Shown here piece after piece: positions 18,255-27,499 of a stretch of DNA of 64,000 bases. The number at the start of each line of letters is the position of its first letter. Position 1 is the stretch's first letter. The notes beneath the pieces were generated by a model. That model made no database searches, was not told the origin of the DNA, and was given only the letters and a program-made list of their open reading frames with translations. The stretch lies in NCBI RefSeq assembly GCF_933208495.1, contig NZ_CAKOET010000001.1, positions 248,001 to 312,000 of the forward strand, given 5' to 3'. Position numbers and translations under genes: made by a program. Source of the stretch: Convivina praedatoris. GTDB taxonomy: Bacteria > Bacillota > Bacilli > Lactobacillales > Lactobacillaceae.

Positions 18255-19364
18255 ATGGCAACGTTTCGCATCAAAAATAAGTTTATTCCAATGGGTTTGA
18301 CCTTTGAGGATATGGCGATTGTGCCCCAGTCAAGCGGGTCAATTGATCCCCAAACAGTTGATATTACAACTAGTTTGACGCCAACCTTGAAATTAAACAT
18401 TCCACTTTTATCAGCAGCTATGGACACTGTTACTGAAGCTCCCTTTGCCCAGGCTTTGGCGCAATTTGGTGGTTTGGGTGTAATTCATAAAAATATGACC
18501 ATTGATCAACAAGCTGACCAAATCCGTCAGGTGAAACAAGCTAGTTTTGATGCCAATACCTATCCTCAAGCAGCTGTTGATGCGCAAGGACATTTACTAG
18601 TCGCTGGAGCAGTCGGCGTAACGAACGACACAGTTAAACGGGTGGCAGCCATGGCTGAAGCTGGTGCTGATGCTATTGTTTTAGATTCTGCGCATGGACA
18701 CTCAGAAGGGGTATTACGGAAAGTTCAAGAAGTGCGTCAAGCCTTTCCGGAGTTAAATATTATTGCCGGTAACATTGCTACTCAAGCCGGTGCAGCTGCT
18801 TTGTATGACGCGGGAGCTGATGTAGTCAAGGTCGGTATTGGACCAGGTTCAATCTGTACAACGCGAATTGTAGCCGGGATTGGTGTGCCACAATTATCAG
18901 CCATTCGTGATGCTGCTAAAGAAGCTAAAAAGCGTGGTAAGGTAATTATTGCTGATGGTGGTGCTAAGACTGCTGACGACGTTATGAAGGCAATGGCAAT
19001 GGGTGGCAATGCGGTTATGTTGGGCTCAATGTTTTCTGGTACAGCGGAAACACCTGGCGAAGTCTTTACTGATGGTGATCAGCAATATAAGTTCTATCGT
19101 GGGATGGGCTCCATTGCAGCCATGGAAAATGGTTCCAAGGATCGTTACTTCCAAGGTGAAGTTAATGAGGCCAAAAAGATGGTACCTGAAGGCATTGAGG
19201 CCCGCGTGAATTACAAGGGTACGTTGGCTGAAATTTTAACGCCAATTGTTGACCACGTTCGTCAAAGTATGGCGGCAATGGGCACTCAGAACTTAGCCGA
19301 AGTTCGCCAAGATAATGATATTAAGCGAACAACCATAGAACATGACTACCAGGCTAGTCTGTAA
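18255..19364 (+). CDS. guaB: Inosine-5'-monophosphate dehydrogenase without CBS domains
   Basis: IMPDH oxidises IMP to XMP with NAD+, the committed step to GMP. The protein has the barrel start GLTFEDMAIVPQSS, SAAMDTVTE, the catalytic loop GPGSICTTR with Cys201, ADGGAKTADDV, and the mobile flap YRGMGSIAAMENG followed by EGIEARV. It has 369 residues because the two CBS domains are absent: QIRQVKQ passes directly to the LLVAGAVG strand region. CBS-less forms are known in lactobacilli. Its C-terminus (RQSMAAMGTQNLAEVRQDNDI) departs from the usual GLRxGMGY...ESHPHDV tail, which instead occurs in the next gene. An AGGAG site precedes the ATG. Confidence 0.93.
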   Translation: MATFRIKNKFIPMGLTFEDMAIVPQSSGSIDPQTVDITTSLTPTLKLNIPLLSAAMDTVTEAPFAQALAQFGGLGVIHKNMTIDQQADQIRQVKQASFDANTYPQAAVDAQGHLLVAGAVGVTNDTVKRVAAMAEAGADAIVLDSAHGHSEGVLRKVQEVRQAFPELNIIAGNIATQAGAAALYDAGADVVKVGIGPGSICTTRIVAGIGVPQLSAIRDAAKEAKKRGKVIIADGGAKTADDVMKAMAMGGNAVMLGSMFSGTAETPGEVFTDGDQQYKFYRGMGSIAAMENGSKDRYFQGEVNEAKKMVPEGIEARVNYKGTLAEILTPIVDHVRQSMAAMGTQNLAEVRQDNDIKRTTIEHDYQASL

Positions 19365-19414
19365 ATCCTAGATTTTTAGTTAAAACGAAACAATCACATT
19401 AATTAGGAGAAAAT

Positions 19415-20365
19415 ATGACACAGGAAAATCAGCCAGGATTGGGCTATGACGAAGTCCTTTTGGTACCAGCCGCTTCCAACGTTTTGCCCCATACGGTTTC
19501 ATTGGCTACTAAACTAAATCAATTTGGATTAAAAACACCTTTGATGGCAAATGGGCAAGCTGATGGCGCTAATGATTACGTATTGCCAATGGCTTTGGCC
19601 GGTGGTTTGAGTGTAATTACCGCTACCGATGATGTTAGCCAGCAGGTGAAAGCCATTGAGACAGTTAAGGAATACGTTGTTGCTACTGACCAAGCGGCTG
19701 AGGCCTTGGTCGGTGATGATGGTAAATTACAAGTAGCGGCTGAGTTATGGTTGGCCAGTGATGCTAGTCAAAGGTTACAAGCGTTAGTTGCTGCTGGGGT
19801 AGATGCTGTAGTTTTGTATCTAAATCAAACCCTAACGACTGAAATGTTGACTGAAATAAAGTCCCTACATGCGCAAGCGCCAGAGGTTTTGTGGCTGGTA
19901 GGCGTCATTGAAGATCCTAAAGCGGCCCGTCAGTTATATGAAGCCGGCATGGACGGCGTGATTGCCGGTCGTTCGGTTGATTCTCAGTTGCCTAACAACA
20001 GTCATTATCCTTTCTTAACCGTTACAATGGGCATTGCTGAGGTAGCTGCTGATTTGGATAAGGCTGTGGTAGCCGGTAGTGGCGTGCATTACTCCGGTGA
20101 TGTTGTTAAGGCCTTAGCTGGTGGTGCTGATGCCGTTTTGATTACTGACTACTTGGCGGGCGATGAAGCACCAGCCGATGCTATCTTCCAAATTGATGGT
20201 GGTTTGCGGGCCGGCATGGGATATACTGGTTCCAAGGATGTACCCGCCTTAAAGCAGGCGGCTCAGTTTGTTCAAATCACTGATAATGGTTTGCGTGAAT
20301 CCCATCCTCACGATGTTGAAATCACCAAGCAAGCCCCTAACTATTTAAAAGAAGAAAGTGAGTAA
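19415..20365 (+). CDS. Catalytically degenerate IMPDH/GMP reductase paralogue
   Basis: The 316-residue protein is homologous to IMPDH over its length. It has the start [23 protein letters not shown]-type strands, [24 protein letters not shown] and the end [10 protein letters not shown]...[14 protein letters not shown]. It has lost the catalytic elements. The cysteine loop GPGSxCTT is replaced by [12 protein letters not shown] without cysteine, the substrate-binding ADGG is AGSG, and the active-site flap is missing between DAIFQIDGG and the upstream helix. It should not make XMP. It sits between guaB and guaA (3 bases from the latter), under the same riboswitch. I infer a regulatory or structural subunit role; the alternative is a protein with a new ligand. 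Confidence 0.8.
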   Translation: MTQENQPGLGYDEVLLVPAASNVLPHTVSLATKLNQFGLKTPLMANGQADGANDYVLPMALAGGLSVITATDDVSQQVKAIETVKEYVVATDQAAEALVGDDGKLQVAAELWLASDASQRLQALVAAGVDAVVLYLNQTLTTEMLTEIKSLHAQAPEVLWLVGVIEDPKAARQLYEAGMDGVIAGRSVDSQLPNNSHYPFLTVTMGIAEVAADLDKAVVAGSGVHYSGDVVKALAGGADAVLITDYLAGDEAPADAIFQIDGGLRAGMGYTGSKDVPALKQAAQFVQITDNGLRESHPHDVEITKQAPNYLKEESE

Positions 20366-20367
20366 AC

Positions 20368-21915
20368 ATGGTTCAAGACACACTTGATAAGGTTTTAGTA
20401 CTTGACTATGGTAGTCAATATAACCAGTTAATTACCCGCCGAATTCGTGAAATGGGTGTTTTTTCTGAATTAAAGTCCAGTAAAATGACTTTGGATGAAG
20501 TTAAGGCCTACCAACCTAAGGCCATTATTTTATCGGGGGGACCTAAGTCAGTTTATGACGAAGATGCCTTCACCATTGATCCTGAAATTTTTAAGTTAGG
20601 CATTCCGGTTTTGGGTGTCTGCTATGGGATGCAGTTAATGGCTCAAGATTTAGGTGGAAAAGTTGAAGCGAATCCCGGTAACGGTGAATTTGGCCAGACT
20701 GAAATCACTTTGAGTGACGATAGTAGTGCTTTGTTTGCTGATACGCCTAAACAACAGATTATTTTGATGAGTCATTCTGATAATGTGACCCAGTTACCCG
20801 ATAATTTTGTCGTGGCTGCTGGTTCACAAAAGACACCAATTGCCGCCATTGCTAACGATGCTGACCGTTTGTATGGGGTTCAGTTCCACTCCGAAACCAC
20901 TTTGTCTGAATACGGTAAGCAAATTTTAAAGAATTTTGTGATTAATATTGCCGGGGCTCAGGCTAACTGGACCATGGATGGCTTTATTGATGAACAAATT
21001 GCTAACATTCGTGCTCAAGTCGGTGATCGCAAGGTCTTATTGGGCTTGTCTGGTGGGGTTGATTCTTCCGTGGTCGGTGTTTTGTTGCATCGCGCCATTG
21101 GCGATCAGTTGACTTCAATTTTTGTTGATCATGGTTTGCTCCGTAAAAATGAAGCCCAACAAGTCATGGAAATGTTGGGCGGTAAGTTTGGCCTAAATAT
21201 CATCAAGGTTGATGCGCAGGATCGTTTCCTTGGCAAGTTAGCTGGGGTGACGGATCCAGAGCAAAAACGTAAGATTATTGGTAATGAATTTATCCAAGTC
21301 TTCAACGATGAAGCGACGAAGCTTAACGGGATTGATTTCTTAGCACAAGGAACGCTGTATACTGATGTCATTGAGTCAGGAACTGATACGGCTCAAACGA
21401 TTAAGTCCCATCATAATGTGGGTGGTTTGCCAGAAGACATGCAGTTCCAATTGATTGAACCGTTGAACACGCTCTTCAAAGATGAAGTACGTGAACTCGG
21501 TGAAAAATTAGGGATGCCACATGAAATGGTTTGGCGTCAGCCTTTCCCAGGTCCTGGTTTGGGTATCCGAATCATGGGTGATATTACCGAAGATAAGCTC
21601 AAGATTGTTCGTGATTCCGATTGGATTTTGCGAGACGAAATCGCTAAAGCTGGTTTGGAAGGGGATGTCTGGCAGTACTTCACTATCCTAACTAATGTGC
21701 GTTCGGTGGGTGTCATGGGTGATTACCGGACCTATGATCACACGGTTGCCATTCGGGCGATTACGTCAGTTGATGGTATGACAGCTGACTTTGCTCGGTT
21801 GCCGTGGGAACTCTTGCAAAAGATTTCCTCTCGAATTGTCAATGAAGTTGACCATGTTAACCGTATTGTCTATGACATCACGGCTAAGCCACCAGCAACA
21901 GTTGAGTGGGAGTAA
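20368..21915 (+). CDS. guaA: GMP synthase (glutamine-hydrolysing)
   Basis: GuaA converts XMP to GMP using glutamine and ATP. The 515-residue protein has the class I amidotransferase domain ([11 protein letters not shown] with the nucleophilic cysteine, and QFHSE), then the ATP pyrophosphatase P-loop [12 protein letters not shown]. It ends with the dimerisation domain containing [12 protein letters not shown] and [15 protein letters not shown]. Length and motifs are complete. It begins two bases after the stop of the degenerate IMPDH gene, so the three proteins are probably made in fixed proportions. A bidirectional terminator follows. Confidence 0.98.
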   Translation: MVQDTLDKVLVLDYGSQYNQLITRRIREMGVFSELKSSKMTLDEVKAYQPKAIILSGGPKSVYDEDAFTIDPEIFKLGIPVLGVCYGMQLMAQDLGGKVEANPGNGEFGQTEITLSDDSSALFADTPKQQIILMSHSDNVTQLPDNFVVAAGSQKTPIAAIANDADRLYGVQFHSETTLSEYGKQILKNFVINIAGAQANWTMDGFIDEQIANIRAQVGDRKVLLGLSGGVDSSVVGVLLHRAIGDQLTSIFVDHGLLRKNEAQQVMEMLGGKFGLNIIKVDAQDRFLGKLAGVTDPEQKRKIIGNEFIQVFNDEATKLNGIDFLAQGTLYTDVIESGTDTAQTIKSHHNVGGLPEDMQFQLIEPLNTLFKDEVRELGEKLGMPHEMVWRQPFPGPGLGIRIMGDITEDKLKIVRDSDWILRDEIAKAGLEGDVWQYFTILTNVRSVGVMGDYRTYDHTVAIRAITSVDGMTADFARLPWELLQKISSRIVNEVDHVNRIVYDITAKPPATVEWE

Positions 21916-21925
21916 TTTATTAAAT

Positions 21926-21961
21926 AAAAAAGCATGTCAGAAATTATCTGGCATGCTTTTT
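21926..21961. terminator. Bidirectional terminator between guaA and the convergent yitT gene
   Basis: AAAAAAGCATGTCAG pairs with CTGGCATGCTTTTT; the right arm touches the stop codon of the minus-strand gene. Confidence 0.88.
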
Positions 21962-22805
21962 ATATTTGCTGGCGATTGAAGAAACCACCGTGGACACTGG
22001 CTGTATCGGAAACTGTAATGAAAACCTCGGGATCGGCCGCTAATACTTTACGGACAAAGCGGGGATAGTCCTGAGTATCTACGACAATCATCAAAAGTTC
22101 TTGTTCAGAATTCTGAAAGCCACCACGAGAGGGGATGACGGTTAGACCATAAGATAGATCATGACCTAGGGCATCTTTTAACTCAGTAGTACTGACATTG
22201 CTACTAATGAAGAGGGTCTTTTTACGGTTAAAACCACTTTCAATGTAATTCATAATTAAGCTAGTAATCACAATCGAAAAAACAGCGTAGACAAAGGCTT
22301 CAAGGCCAGCGGTGAAAATATTACCAAAAGACACGCAAATATCGATAATCAGTAAGCCGACCGGGGCTTTTAAATTGAAGTATTTTTTAAAAATTAATGG
22401 GGGAACGGTAGTACCACCACTGGAAGCGTCAATGTTATAAAGCAAGGCGACCCCAGCAGCAAAAATGGCACTGCCAACAATGACCGCAAATAAAGTGTCG
22501 TTAACAACCTTTGTTTGGGGAATAATGGCCAGCATAACTGGCAACATGAAACTCCCAAAGAGAATTCGCATAACCGTTTCTCGCGCTAGAAAAATAGCTG
22601 CCAAGATTAACATAATGATGTTAACCCCTAAAGTTGTTAGAAACAGTGGCCAGCCAAAGAGTTCCTGAGCTAAGATAGCTAGTCCAGTCGCCCCTCCAGC
22701 TGCAATATTGTGGGGCGAAAAGAAGAAATTGATGCTCATTGCAATTAAAAATAAGGCGCCGAGAAAAACAAGGTAATGAGATAGTGTCTTATTTAAAGAT
22801 TTAAT
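21960..22805 (-). CDS. YitT family membrane protein (second copy), probable ATT start codon
   Basis: The protein has YitT helices with FFFSPHNIAAGGATGLAIL, NIDASSGGTTVPP and a C-terminal DUF2179 domain (YGLTVIPSRGGFQNSEQELLMIV). The first ATG (22739) cuts the first helix and has no ribosome site. The open frame extends upstream through a hydrophobic segment (HYLVFLGALFLIA) to an ATT at 22803-22805. That codon lies six bases after a perfect GGAGG (22812-22816). No ATG, GTG or TTG is available between. The full product of 281 residues is the normal family length. Function is unknown. The gene is convergent with guaA. Confidence 0.82.
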   Translation of the reverse strand: MKSLNKTLSHYLVFLGALFLIAMSINFFFSPHNIAAGGATGLAILAQELFGWPLFLTTLGVNIIMLILAAIFLARETVMRILFGSFMLPVMLAIIPQTKVVNDTLFAVIVGSAIFAAGVALLYNIDASSGGTTVPPLIFKKYFNLKAPVGLLIIDICVSFGNIFTAGLEAFVYAVFSIVITSLIMNYIESGFNRKKTLFISSNVSTTELKDALGHDLSYGLTVIPSRGGFQNSEQELLMIVVDTQDYPRFVRKVLAADPEVFITVSDTASVHGGFFNRQQI

Positions 22806-22937
22806 GGTCGTCCTCCAGTGAAAATTTTTAGCGTTTACTACGTATTAATAACATAATACCAATTTTAAGGGGCTATCGTAGTGAATCTTTGTCAGTGCTC
22901 GTTAAACATCTACATGTACTTAATTTGAAAATTCCTC

Positions 22938-22943
22938 TATAAT
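22938..22943 (+). promoter_or_regulatory. -10 box before the MFS gene
   Basis: A perfect TATAAT lies about 45 bases before the ATG at 22988; no convincing -35 is visible. Confidence 0.4.
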
Positions 22944-22987
22944 AAAAAATGCTTGATTTTTTAGTGAAAAGAGAAAGAGATGAATCA

Positions 22988-24169
22988 ATGAAAAATAAAT
23001 GGATCTTCATTATTAGCATTATCTTCTTTGGAACGATTATGCGATCAACCTTCACGACCTTGCCGGTCGTGGCTAATGATATTGCTAATAGCCTACATAT
23101 TCCACTTGATCAGTTGGGTCTTTTGACTTCGATTCCCTTGGTAGCCTTTGCCTTGGTATCACCCTTTGTTAGTAAAATTACTGATAAATTTTCAATTGAA
23201 AAAACCTTGGCCTTTGCTTTAGTGGCGGTTTTGCTAGGTTCTTTTGTGCGGATTTTCAATGCCCCCTCATTAATGTTAGGGACAGCCCTAATTGGGGTGG
23301 GAATTGCCTTTATTAACGTCCTCTTGCCCGCAGCAATTTTTGAATATGCTCCCGATAAAATTGGTCCTTACACGGGAATTTACAGTACCCTATTAATGAT
23401 TATGACTTCGGCTTTCCAAATTATAGCTGTCCCTGTGGCCAATAAGGTTAATTGGCAAGGTTTGGTGTTACTTGTAACCGTTGTGGTTTTGCTGTCCCTA
23501 GTTACTTGGTTGTTAAATATTAAAATTAATGTCACCGTTGCGCCTAGTCAACCACAAGCACATGAGCATAAGCCAGTAACGATTAATCCTTGGACTAATA
23601 AATATGCTTGGATGCTCTTGATTATTGCCGGTCTCCAATCTGCCATTTTCTACTCCTTAATTGCCTGGATGAGTGTGATTGCTCAACGCACAGGCGTATC
23701 TGGATCTCAATCCGGTCTGTTGGTTGGTTTATTGTCAATGGTTGGGATTCCCTTTGGTATGATTATTCCAAACTTTATTTCAAATTCTTCCTTTAAAACT
23801 CGCCGAAATGCCATGATTTTTGCCTGCGTTTTGTGGATTCTTGGTTTGGCTATGATGAATAATCACCATATTTCTTTTGTTTTATGGTTAGTCATTAGTA
23901 GTGTTTTAGGTGCTGTAGGTTCGATTATGTTTATTTATGTAATCACTTCTTATGCTACTCGGACAAAAAATCCTCAGGAAAGTGCTGCTTTGTCGGGGAT
24001 GGCTCAATCTGGTGGTTACTTAATAGCTTGCTTGATACCTTGGTTATACGGATTAATATTTGGTATGACGCAAAATTGGTATGCACAAAATATTATTTTT
24101 ATTTTGATGTTGGTAGTCATGATTGTCTTAATTTATTTCTTTGAACGGGAAAAGACAATTTTTGATTAA
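22988..24169 (+). CDS. MFS transporter, CynX/NimT-like
   Basis: This major facilitator protein of about 393 residues has 12 predicted helices. The N-terminal part (RSTFTTLPVVANDIANSL, then LGLLTSIPLVAFALVSPF) matches the CynX/NimT (cyanate permease-like) subfamily. A cytoplasmic loop with PSQPQAHEHKPVTINPW separates the two halves. The substrate cannot be read from the sequence. The start at 22988 (MKNKWIF) places a basic residue before helix 1; an ATG at 22949 would lie only about six bases after the -10 box, too early for a normal leader. It stands alone, divergent from yitT. Confidence 0.82.
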   Translation: MKNKWIFIISIIFFGTIMRSTFTTLPVVANDIANSLHIPLDQLGLLTSIPLVAFALVSPFVSKITDKFSIEKTLAFALVAVLLGSFVRIFNAPSLMLGTALIGVGIAFINVLLPAAIFEYAPDKIGPYTGIYSTLLMIMTSAFQIIAVPVANKVNWQGLVLLVTVVVLLSLVTWLLNIKINVTVAPSQPQAHEHKPVTINPWTNKYAWMLLIIAGLQSAIFYSLIAWMSVIAQRTGVSGSQSGLLVGLLSMVGIPFGMIIPNFISNSSFKTRRNAMIFACVLWILGLAMMNNHHISFVLWLVISSVLGAVGSIMFIYVITSYATRTKNPQESAALSGMAQSGGYLIACLIPWLYGLIFGMTQNWYAQNIIFILMLVVMIVLIYFFEREKTIFD

Positions 24170-24172
24170 GAT

Positions 24173-24207
24173 AAAAATAAGGACTCGCTAAATGGCGGGT
24201 CCTTTTT
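24173..24207. terminator. Bidirectional terminator between the MFS and GNAT genes
   Basis: AAGGACTCGC pairs with GCGGGTCCTT, with A and T runs on either side. Confidence 0.88.
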
Positions 24208-24213
24208 GATTGA

Positions 24214-24660
24214 TTATATGTTCTTCAAAAAACTTTTTTGAGTTTTAACAAATTTAAAACCAAGTGCTTGATAAAATTGGTGGGCACTGGTGCGCTCGCT
24301 ACCGGAGTTAAGACGAATTGCGGTTACACCATGGGCTTGTCCTTCCTTAATGATACGGTTGATTAAAGCAGTCCCAATTCCTTGTCCTTGACGATTTTGC
24401 TTTACCGCTAGCCCCAGAATGTTAAATTTTAGTTCAGTATATAAAGTCGCATAGTATTCAGCATGGATATATCCTAATAATTGTTGCGTTTGGGGATCAA
24501 TTGCCACCAAGATTAAGTGATGTCTGGCATCTTCTAATAGTTCAGCTAAGCGATTGTGGCTTTTATCTAAAGGGTAGTCATAGCCGAGTTGTTGACTATT
24601 TAATTGCCAAAGGTCTCGACTGTCTTGTTGTTCAGCTGGCCTAATGAGAAATGTCGTCAT
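24214..24660 (-). CDS. GNAT family N-acetyltransferase
   Basis: This 148-residue protein has the GNAT fold. The acetyl-CoA pyrophosphate loop is VKQNRQGQGIGTALINRII near residues 86-104, followed by the typical IRLNSGSERTSAHQFYQALGF motif. Such enzymes transfer an acetyl group to an amine; the substrate is unknown. The gene is a single unit facing the MFS gene and divergent from the surface protein gene. Confidence 0.85.
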   Translation of the reverse strand: MTTFLIRPAEQQDSRDLWQLNSQQLGYDYPLDKSHNRLAELLEDARHHLILVAIDPQTQQLLGYIHAEYYATLYTELKFNILGLAVKQNRQGQGIGTALINRIIKEGQAHGVTAIRLNSGSERTSAHQFYQALGFKFVKTQKSFLKNI

Positions 24661-24731
24661 AATAGTCCTCGTTTTTTAATTTTATTATAGTTTATTTTTT
24701 ATTAAATCAGTTTTCCTTATGCGTACATTGT

Positions 24732-24760
24732 TGTAATAGCTCATTTTTGCTACTATTACA
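24732..24760 (+). promoter_or_regulatory. Inverted repeat before the surface protein gene (possible operator)
   Basis: TGTAATAG (24732-24739) and CTATTACA (24753-24760) form a perfect dyad with a 13-base gap. The right half also lies inside a second dyad CTACT-N5-AGTAG. There is no T-run, so a protein-binding site is more likely than a terminator. Confidence 0.35.
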
Positions 24761-24797
24761 GTAGTTCATAAATTTGAAGTAGAGAAATGGGAATAGT

Positions 24798-27185
24798 ATG
24801 ACTGAAAAACTAACTAAACAAACTTTGGTCGTTACTGCCGCAACAACAGCAGCAGTGACTTTGGGGATTAATACCGCTCAAGCTGATGATATTACCACCA
24901 GTAATCAAGGTGATTTAGATCGAGCAGCCCAAGCAACAGATAATAGCGCCACTACCGCAGCTAATGTGCAAACTGCTCAAAATGATAAACAAGCGGCTGA
25001 GCAAGAGGTTCAAAATGCTCAGCAGGCAGCTGATTTAGCTAAGGCAGCGGTTACTGATCAGACTAAACAAGTTCAGTTAGCTCAAAATAATCAAAAGCAA
25101 GCCCAAGCTGATTTGAAAACAGCGACAGCTAATACGCAGACTGCAACTGAAAATAAAGATAAAAATCAACAAGCTGTAACAAAAGCTCAAGCTGATACTA
25201 ATCAGGCTCAAAAGGATGTCCAAGTTGCTCAAGGAGCAGTACAACAGGCTCAAAATCAACATGATGAGCAACAAAAACAAGTTGATAAAATCCAAGCTGA
25301 TTTAGACTTCGCAAAAGCAGCTAGCAATAAGGCCCAAACAGTATTAGACCAAGGTCAAGCCACCTTGAATACTACTAAAAAAGATTTAGCTGATAAGCAG
25401 ACCAGTCTAACTGCTAAAGAATCTCAATTAAAGGTAGCCCAAGCTGGGCAAGGGGAACAGGCGGATTCTCAAGACCATCAAGCTGCTTTAGCTAATCAAC
25501 AAAAAGCGCAAGTAGCAGTTGATCAGGCGCAAGCTAAAGTTGATGCAGCTCAAAAACAAGTCGATAGTTTAAATCAGCAAACAAGTTATGCTATTACTTT
25601 ACCAGCTGGCACTAAAGCTACCGATATGATTAATTGGTCAGACGGTCAATGGACTCAATGGGCACAACAAATTAAAGCAGCTGGGTATGTTCACGATACC
25701 GCCGCTCAGGCGCAAAATATTGATTTGAACAACCTAACGACGGAGCAAAATCAAGCCCTCCAAAACTACTATGGCGATTTACTAAATCAGCTACTCAAGC
25801 AAGCTGGTCAACAACCAATTGCGGTTAATGCTGCCGGCATGTTAGCTGGTGTCAAGCAGGTTGCAGATGGCTATTCCAATGATAATTGGGATATCTGGAG
25901 TCATGCGGATCATAACAAAAAAGTCTTGCAGCAGGCTTATACTGATAACCATCTAAATTCGATGTCGGAGAACTGGGGTTCATCCTTTGATCAAGGAAAC
26001 AAGGCCGGTTTTGATGGGCACACTACCTTAGATGCCGCCCAGGAACAAATTTATAATACTGTTTTGGCTATGATCAACAACGATAGTGATAGTCGTTGGG
26101 ATCATGCTAAAAACTTCTTAATGGTTTATGGGCAAGATGTCCATGGTAAGTCTGCTAAAGCGTATTCGGCGGTTGCTTTTGATAAAATGGGCGCTTCTCA
26201 TTACTTTAGTGGCTTAGTGGCTGATACTAATTCAGCCTTTAATGCCGCTGGAGCAACTGTGCCAATCGGTACAACTAAGCCATCACAGACCTTAATTGAT
26301 GCTCAGACCATTTTGGATAATGCTAAAAAAGACTTGGCCAATCGCCAAGCAGCTCTTCAGACTGCTCAAGACCAAGTAGCCAAGGTGGGTAGCCAGGGTA
26401 AGGAAGACATCAAGACGCTACAAGCTGAAATCACTCAGCTAAACGATGCGATTGCTCATGGGCAAAAGCAAGTTCAAGAGTTGGAAACGAATTTACCAAA
26501 ATTAGTTGAACAAGCTAAAAATGCCAAAGGAATTCAAGCCACTGCGCAACAGAACTTAGTCACTGCAAAGCAAGCTGTTTCAGATGGACAAGCCAATTTG
26601 GTTAAGCAAATCACGGTTTTGAATGCAGCTCAAAAGTATGCTAACGAATTAGCCAATAACTTGAAGCAGGCCCAAGATAAATTAGCTAAGGATAAAAATG
26701 CGCCGGCTGATCAGCAAACAGCAGCCAAAAAGGTTGCTGAAACTACTCAAGCCTTGGCTGATGCTCAAACTTTGTTAAAGCAATTGGAAGCAAAAAGCCA
26801 AGCTGCTCAACAAGAAGTTAATCAAGCGCAAGGGAAGTATCAAGCCGCTGCCAGTCGTTATCATGATGTAGTAATGGCTTATCAGTATGAGCAACAAAAA
26901 GCTCAAAAGCTTGCTAACCAAGCTCAGGATGAGATAATACCGACAGCTAATGTTGCAACTGATAAGCAAACTGCCAATAATAATGGCGGTTCGACAGTTG
27001 CCTTTAATTCAACTGGAGCGCCGGTTAAAACAGCTGTTAGTAACAGTACGGTAACTGCTAATTTGGCTAAATTACCACAAACTGCTAGTCAAACTCGTAG
27101 TAATAGTCAGGCATTAGCCTTGGTTGGCCTGTCAGTAATGGTAGCCAGTTCAGCGTTCTTTGGTTATAAAAAGTACAAAGATTAA
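24798..27185 (+). CDS. Sortase-anchored coiled-coil surface protein (SEC10/PgrA-like central domain)
   Basis: The 795-residue protein has a signal peptide (VVTAATTAAVTLGINTAQADD). A long Gln/Ala-rich coiled coil covers about residues 45-260, and a globular middle domain spans about 265-495 (LPAGTKATDMINW, LNQLLKQAGQQPIAVNA). A second coiled coil follows, about 500-715. The end is LPQTA at residues 759-763, a hydrophobic helix and the basic tail KKYKD. This is the layout of SEC10/PgrA-type cell-wall proteins linked to aggregation or surface exclusion; the domain match is from memory and moderate. The anchor motif has Ala in place of the usual Gly. A dyad lies upstream and a terminator downstream. 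Confidence 0.8.
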   Translation: MTEKLTKQTLVVTAATTAAVTLGINTAQADDITTSNQGDLDRAAQATDNSATTAANVQTAQNDKQAAEQEVQNAQQAADLAKAAVTDQTKQVQLAQNNQKQAQADLKTATANTQTATENKDKNQQAVTKAQADTNQAQKDVQVAQGAVQQAQNQHDEQQKQVDKIQADLDFAKAASNKAQTVLDQGQATLNTTKKDLADKQTSLTAKESQLKVAQAGQGEQADSQDHQAALANQQKAQVAVDQAQAKVDAAQKQVDSLNQQTSYAITLPAGTKATDMINWSDGQWTQWAQQIKAAGYVHDTAAQAQNIDLNNLTTEQNQALQNYYGDLLNQLLKQAGQQPIAVNAAGMLAGVKQVADGYSNDNWDIWSHADHNKKVLQQAYTDNHLNSMSENWGSSFDQGNKAGFDGHTTLDAAQEQIYNTVLAMINNDSDSRWDHAKNFLMVYGQDVHGKSAKAYSAVAFDKMGASHYFSGLVADTNSAFNAAGATVPIGTTKPSQTLIDAQTILDNAKKDLANRQAALQTAQDQVAKVGSQGKEDIKTLQAEITQLNDAIAHGQKQVQELETNLPKLVEQAKNAKGIQATAQQNLVTAKQAVSDGQANLVKQITVLNAAQKYANELANNLKQAQDKLAKDKNAPADQQTAAKKVAETTQALADAQTLLKQLEAKSQAAQQEVNQAQGKYQAAASRYHDVVMAYQYEQQKAQKLANQAQDEIIPTANVATDKQTANNNGGSTVAFNSTGAPVKTAVSNSTVTANLAKLPQTASQTRSNSQALALVGLSVMVASSAFFGYKKYKD

Positions 27186-27203
27186 TTAAGTTATTAATAA
27201 CAG

Positions 27204-27238
27204 AAAAGCACTAGATCAATTGAGTCTAATGCTTTTTT
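27204..27238 (+). terminator. Terminator after the coiled-coil surface gene
   Basis: AAAAGCACTAGA pairs with TCTAATGCTTTTTT with one mismatch. Confidence 0.8.
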
Positions 27239-27499
27239 AGTGGAAAAAAACTATCTTAACATGTACAATTTGGACATAAAGAAATCCACTATGTTAAAAG
27301 ACACTCAAATTAATTATTCTTCTGGGAAAATAATGATTGCTTAATTTCATTAGTGATTTTTGGGGGATAAGGTAAGAAAGCGTTAGTTCTTGATGTTATT
27401 GTCAGCTTTTGCAGTTTTCTTACAGTAAGAAATAGTCAGTTTGCGAATGATTTCAACTCAGGCTATTTATTATATGAATATTGAGGCAACGAGGAGTAT
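27239..27499. other. Gap of about 260 bases between the two surface protein genes
   Basis: No supported gene is visible. A short plus-strand frame near 27377-27485 (KKALVLDVIVSFCSFLTV) looks faintly like a signal peptide. It is closed by a stop just before the next gene and is not in frame with it, so it may be the remnant of a lost 5' end. A GAGGAG ribosome site lies at the right edge. Confidence 0.3.

Noticed and set aside
24900-27000. Minus-strand frames inside the coiled-coil surface gene
   Set aside because: They arise from repeated Gln/Ala codons on the plus strand, have low complexity and no ribosome sites.
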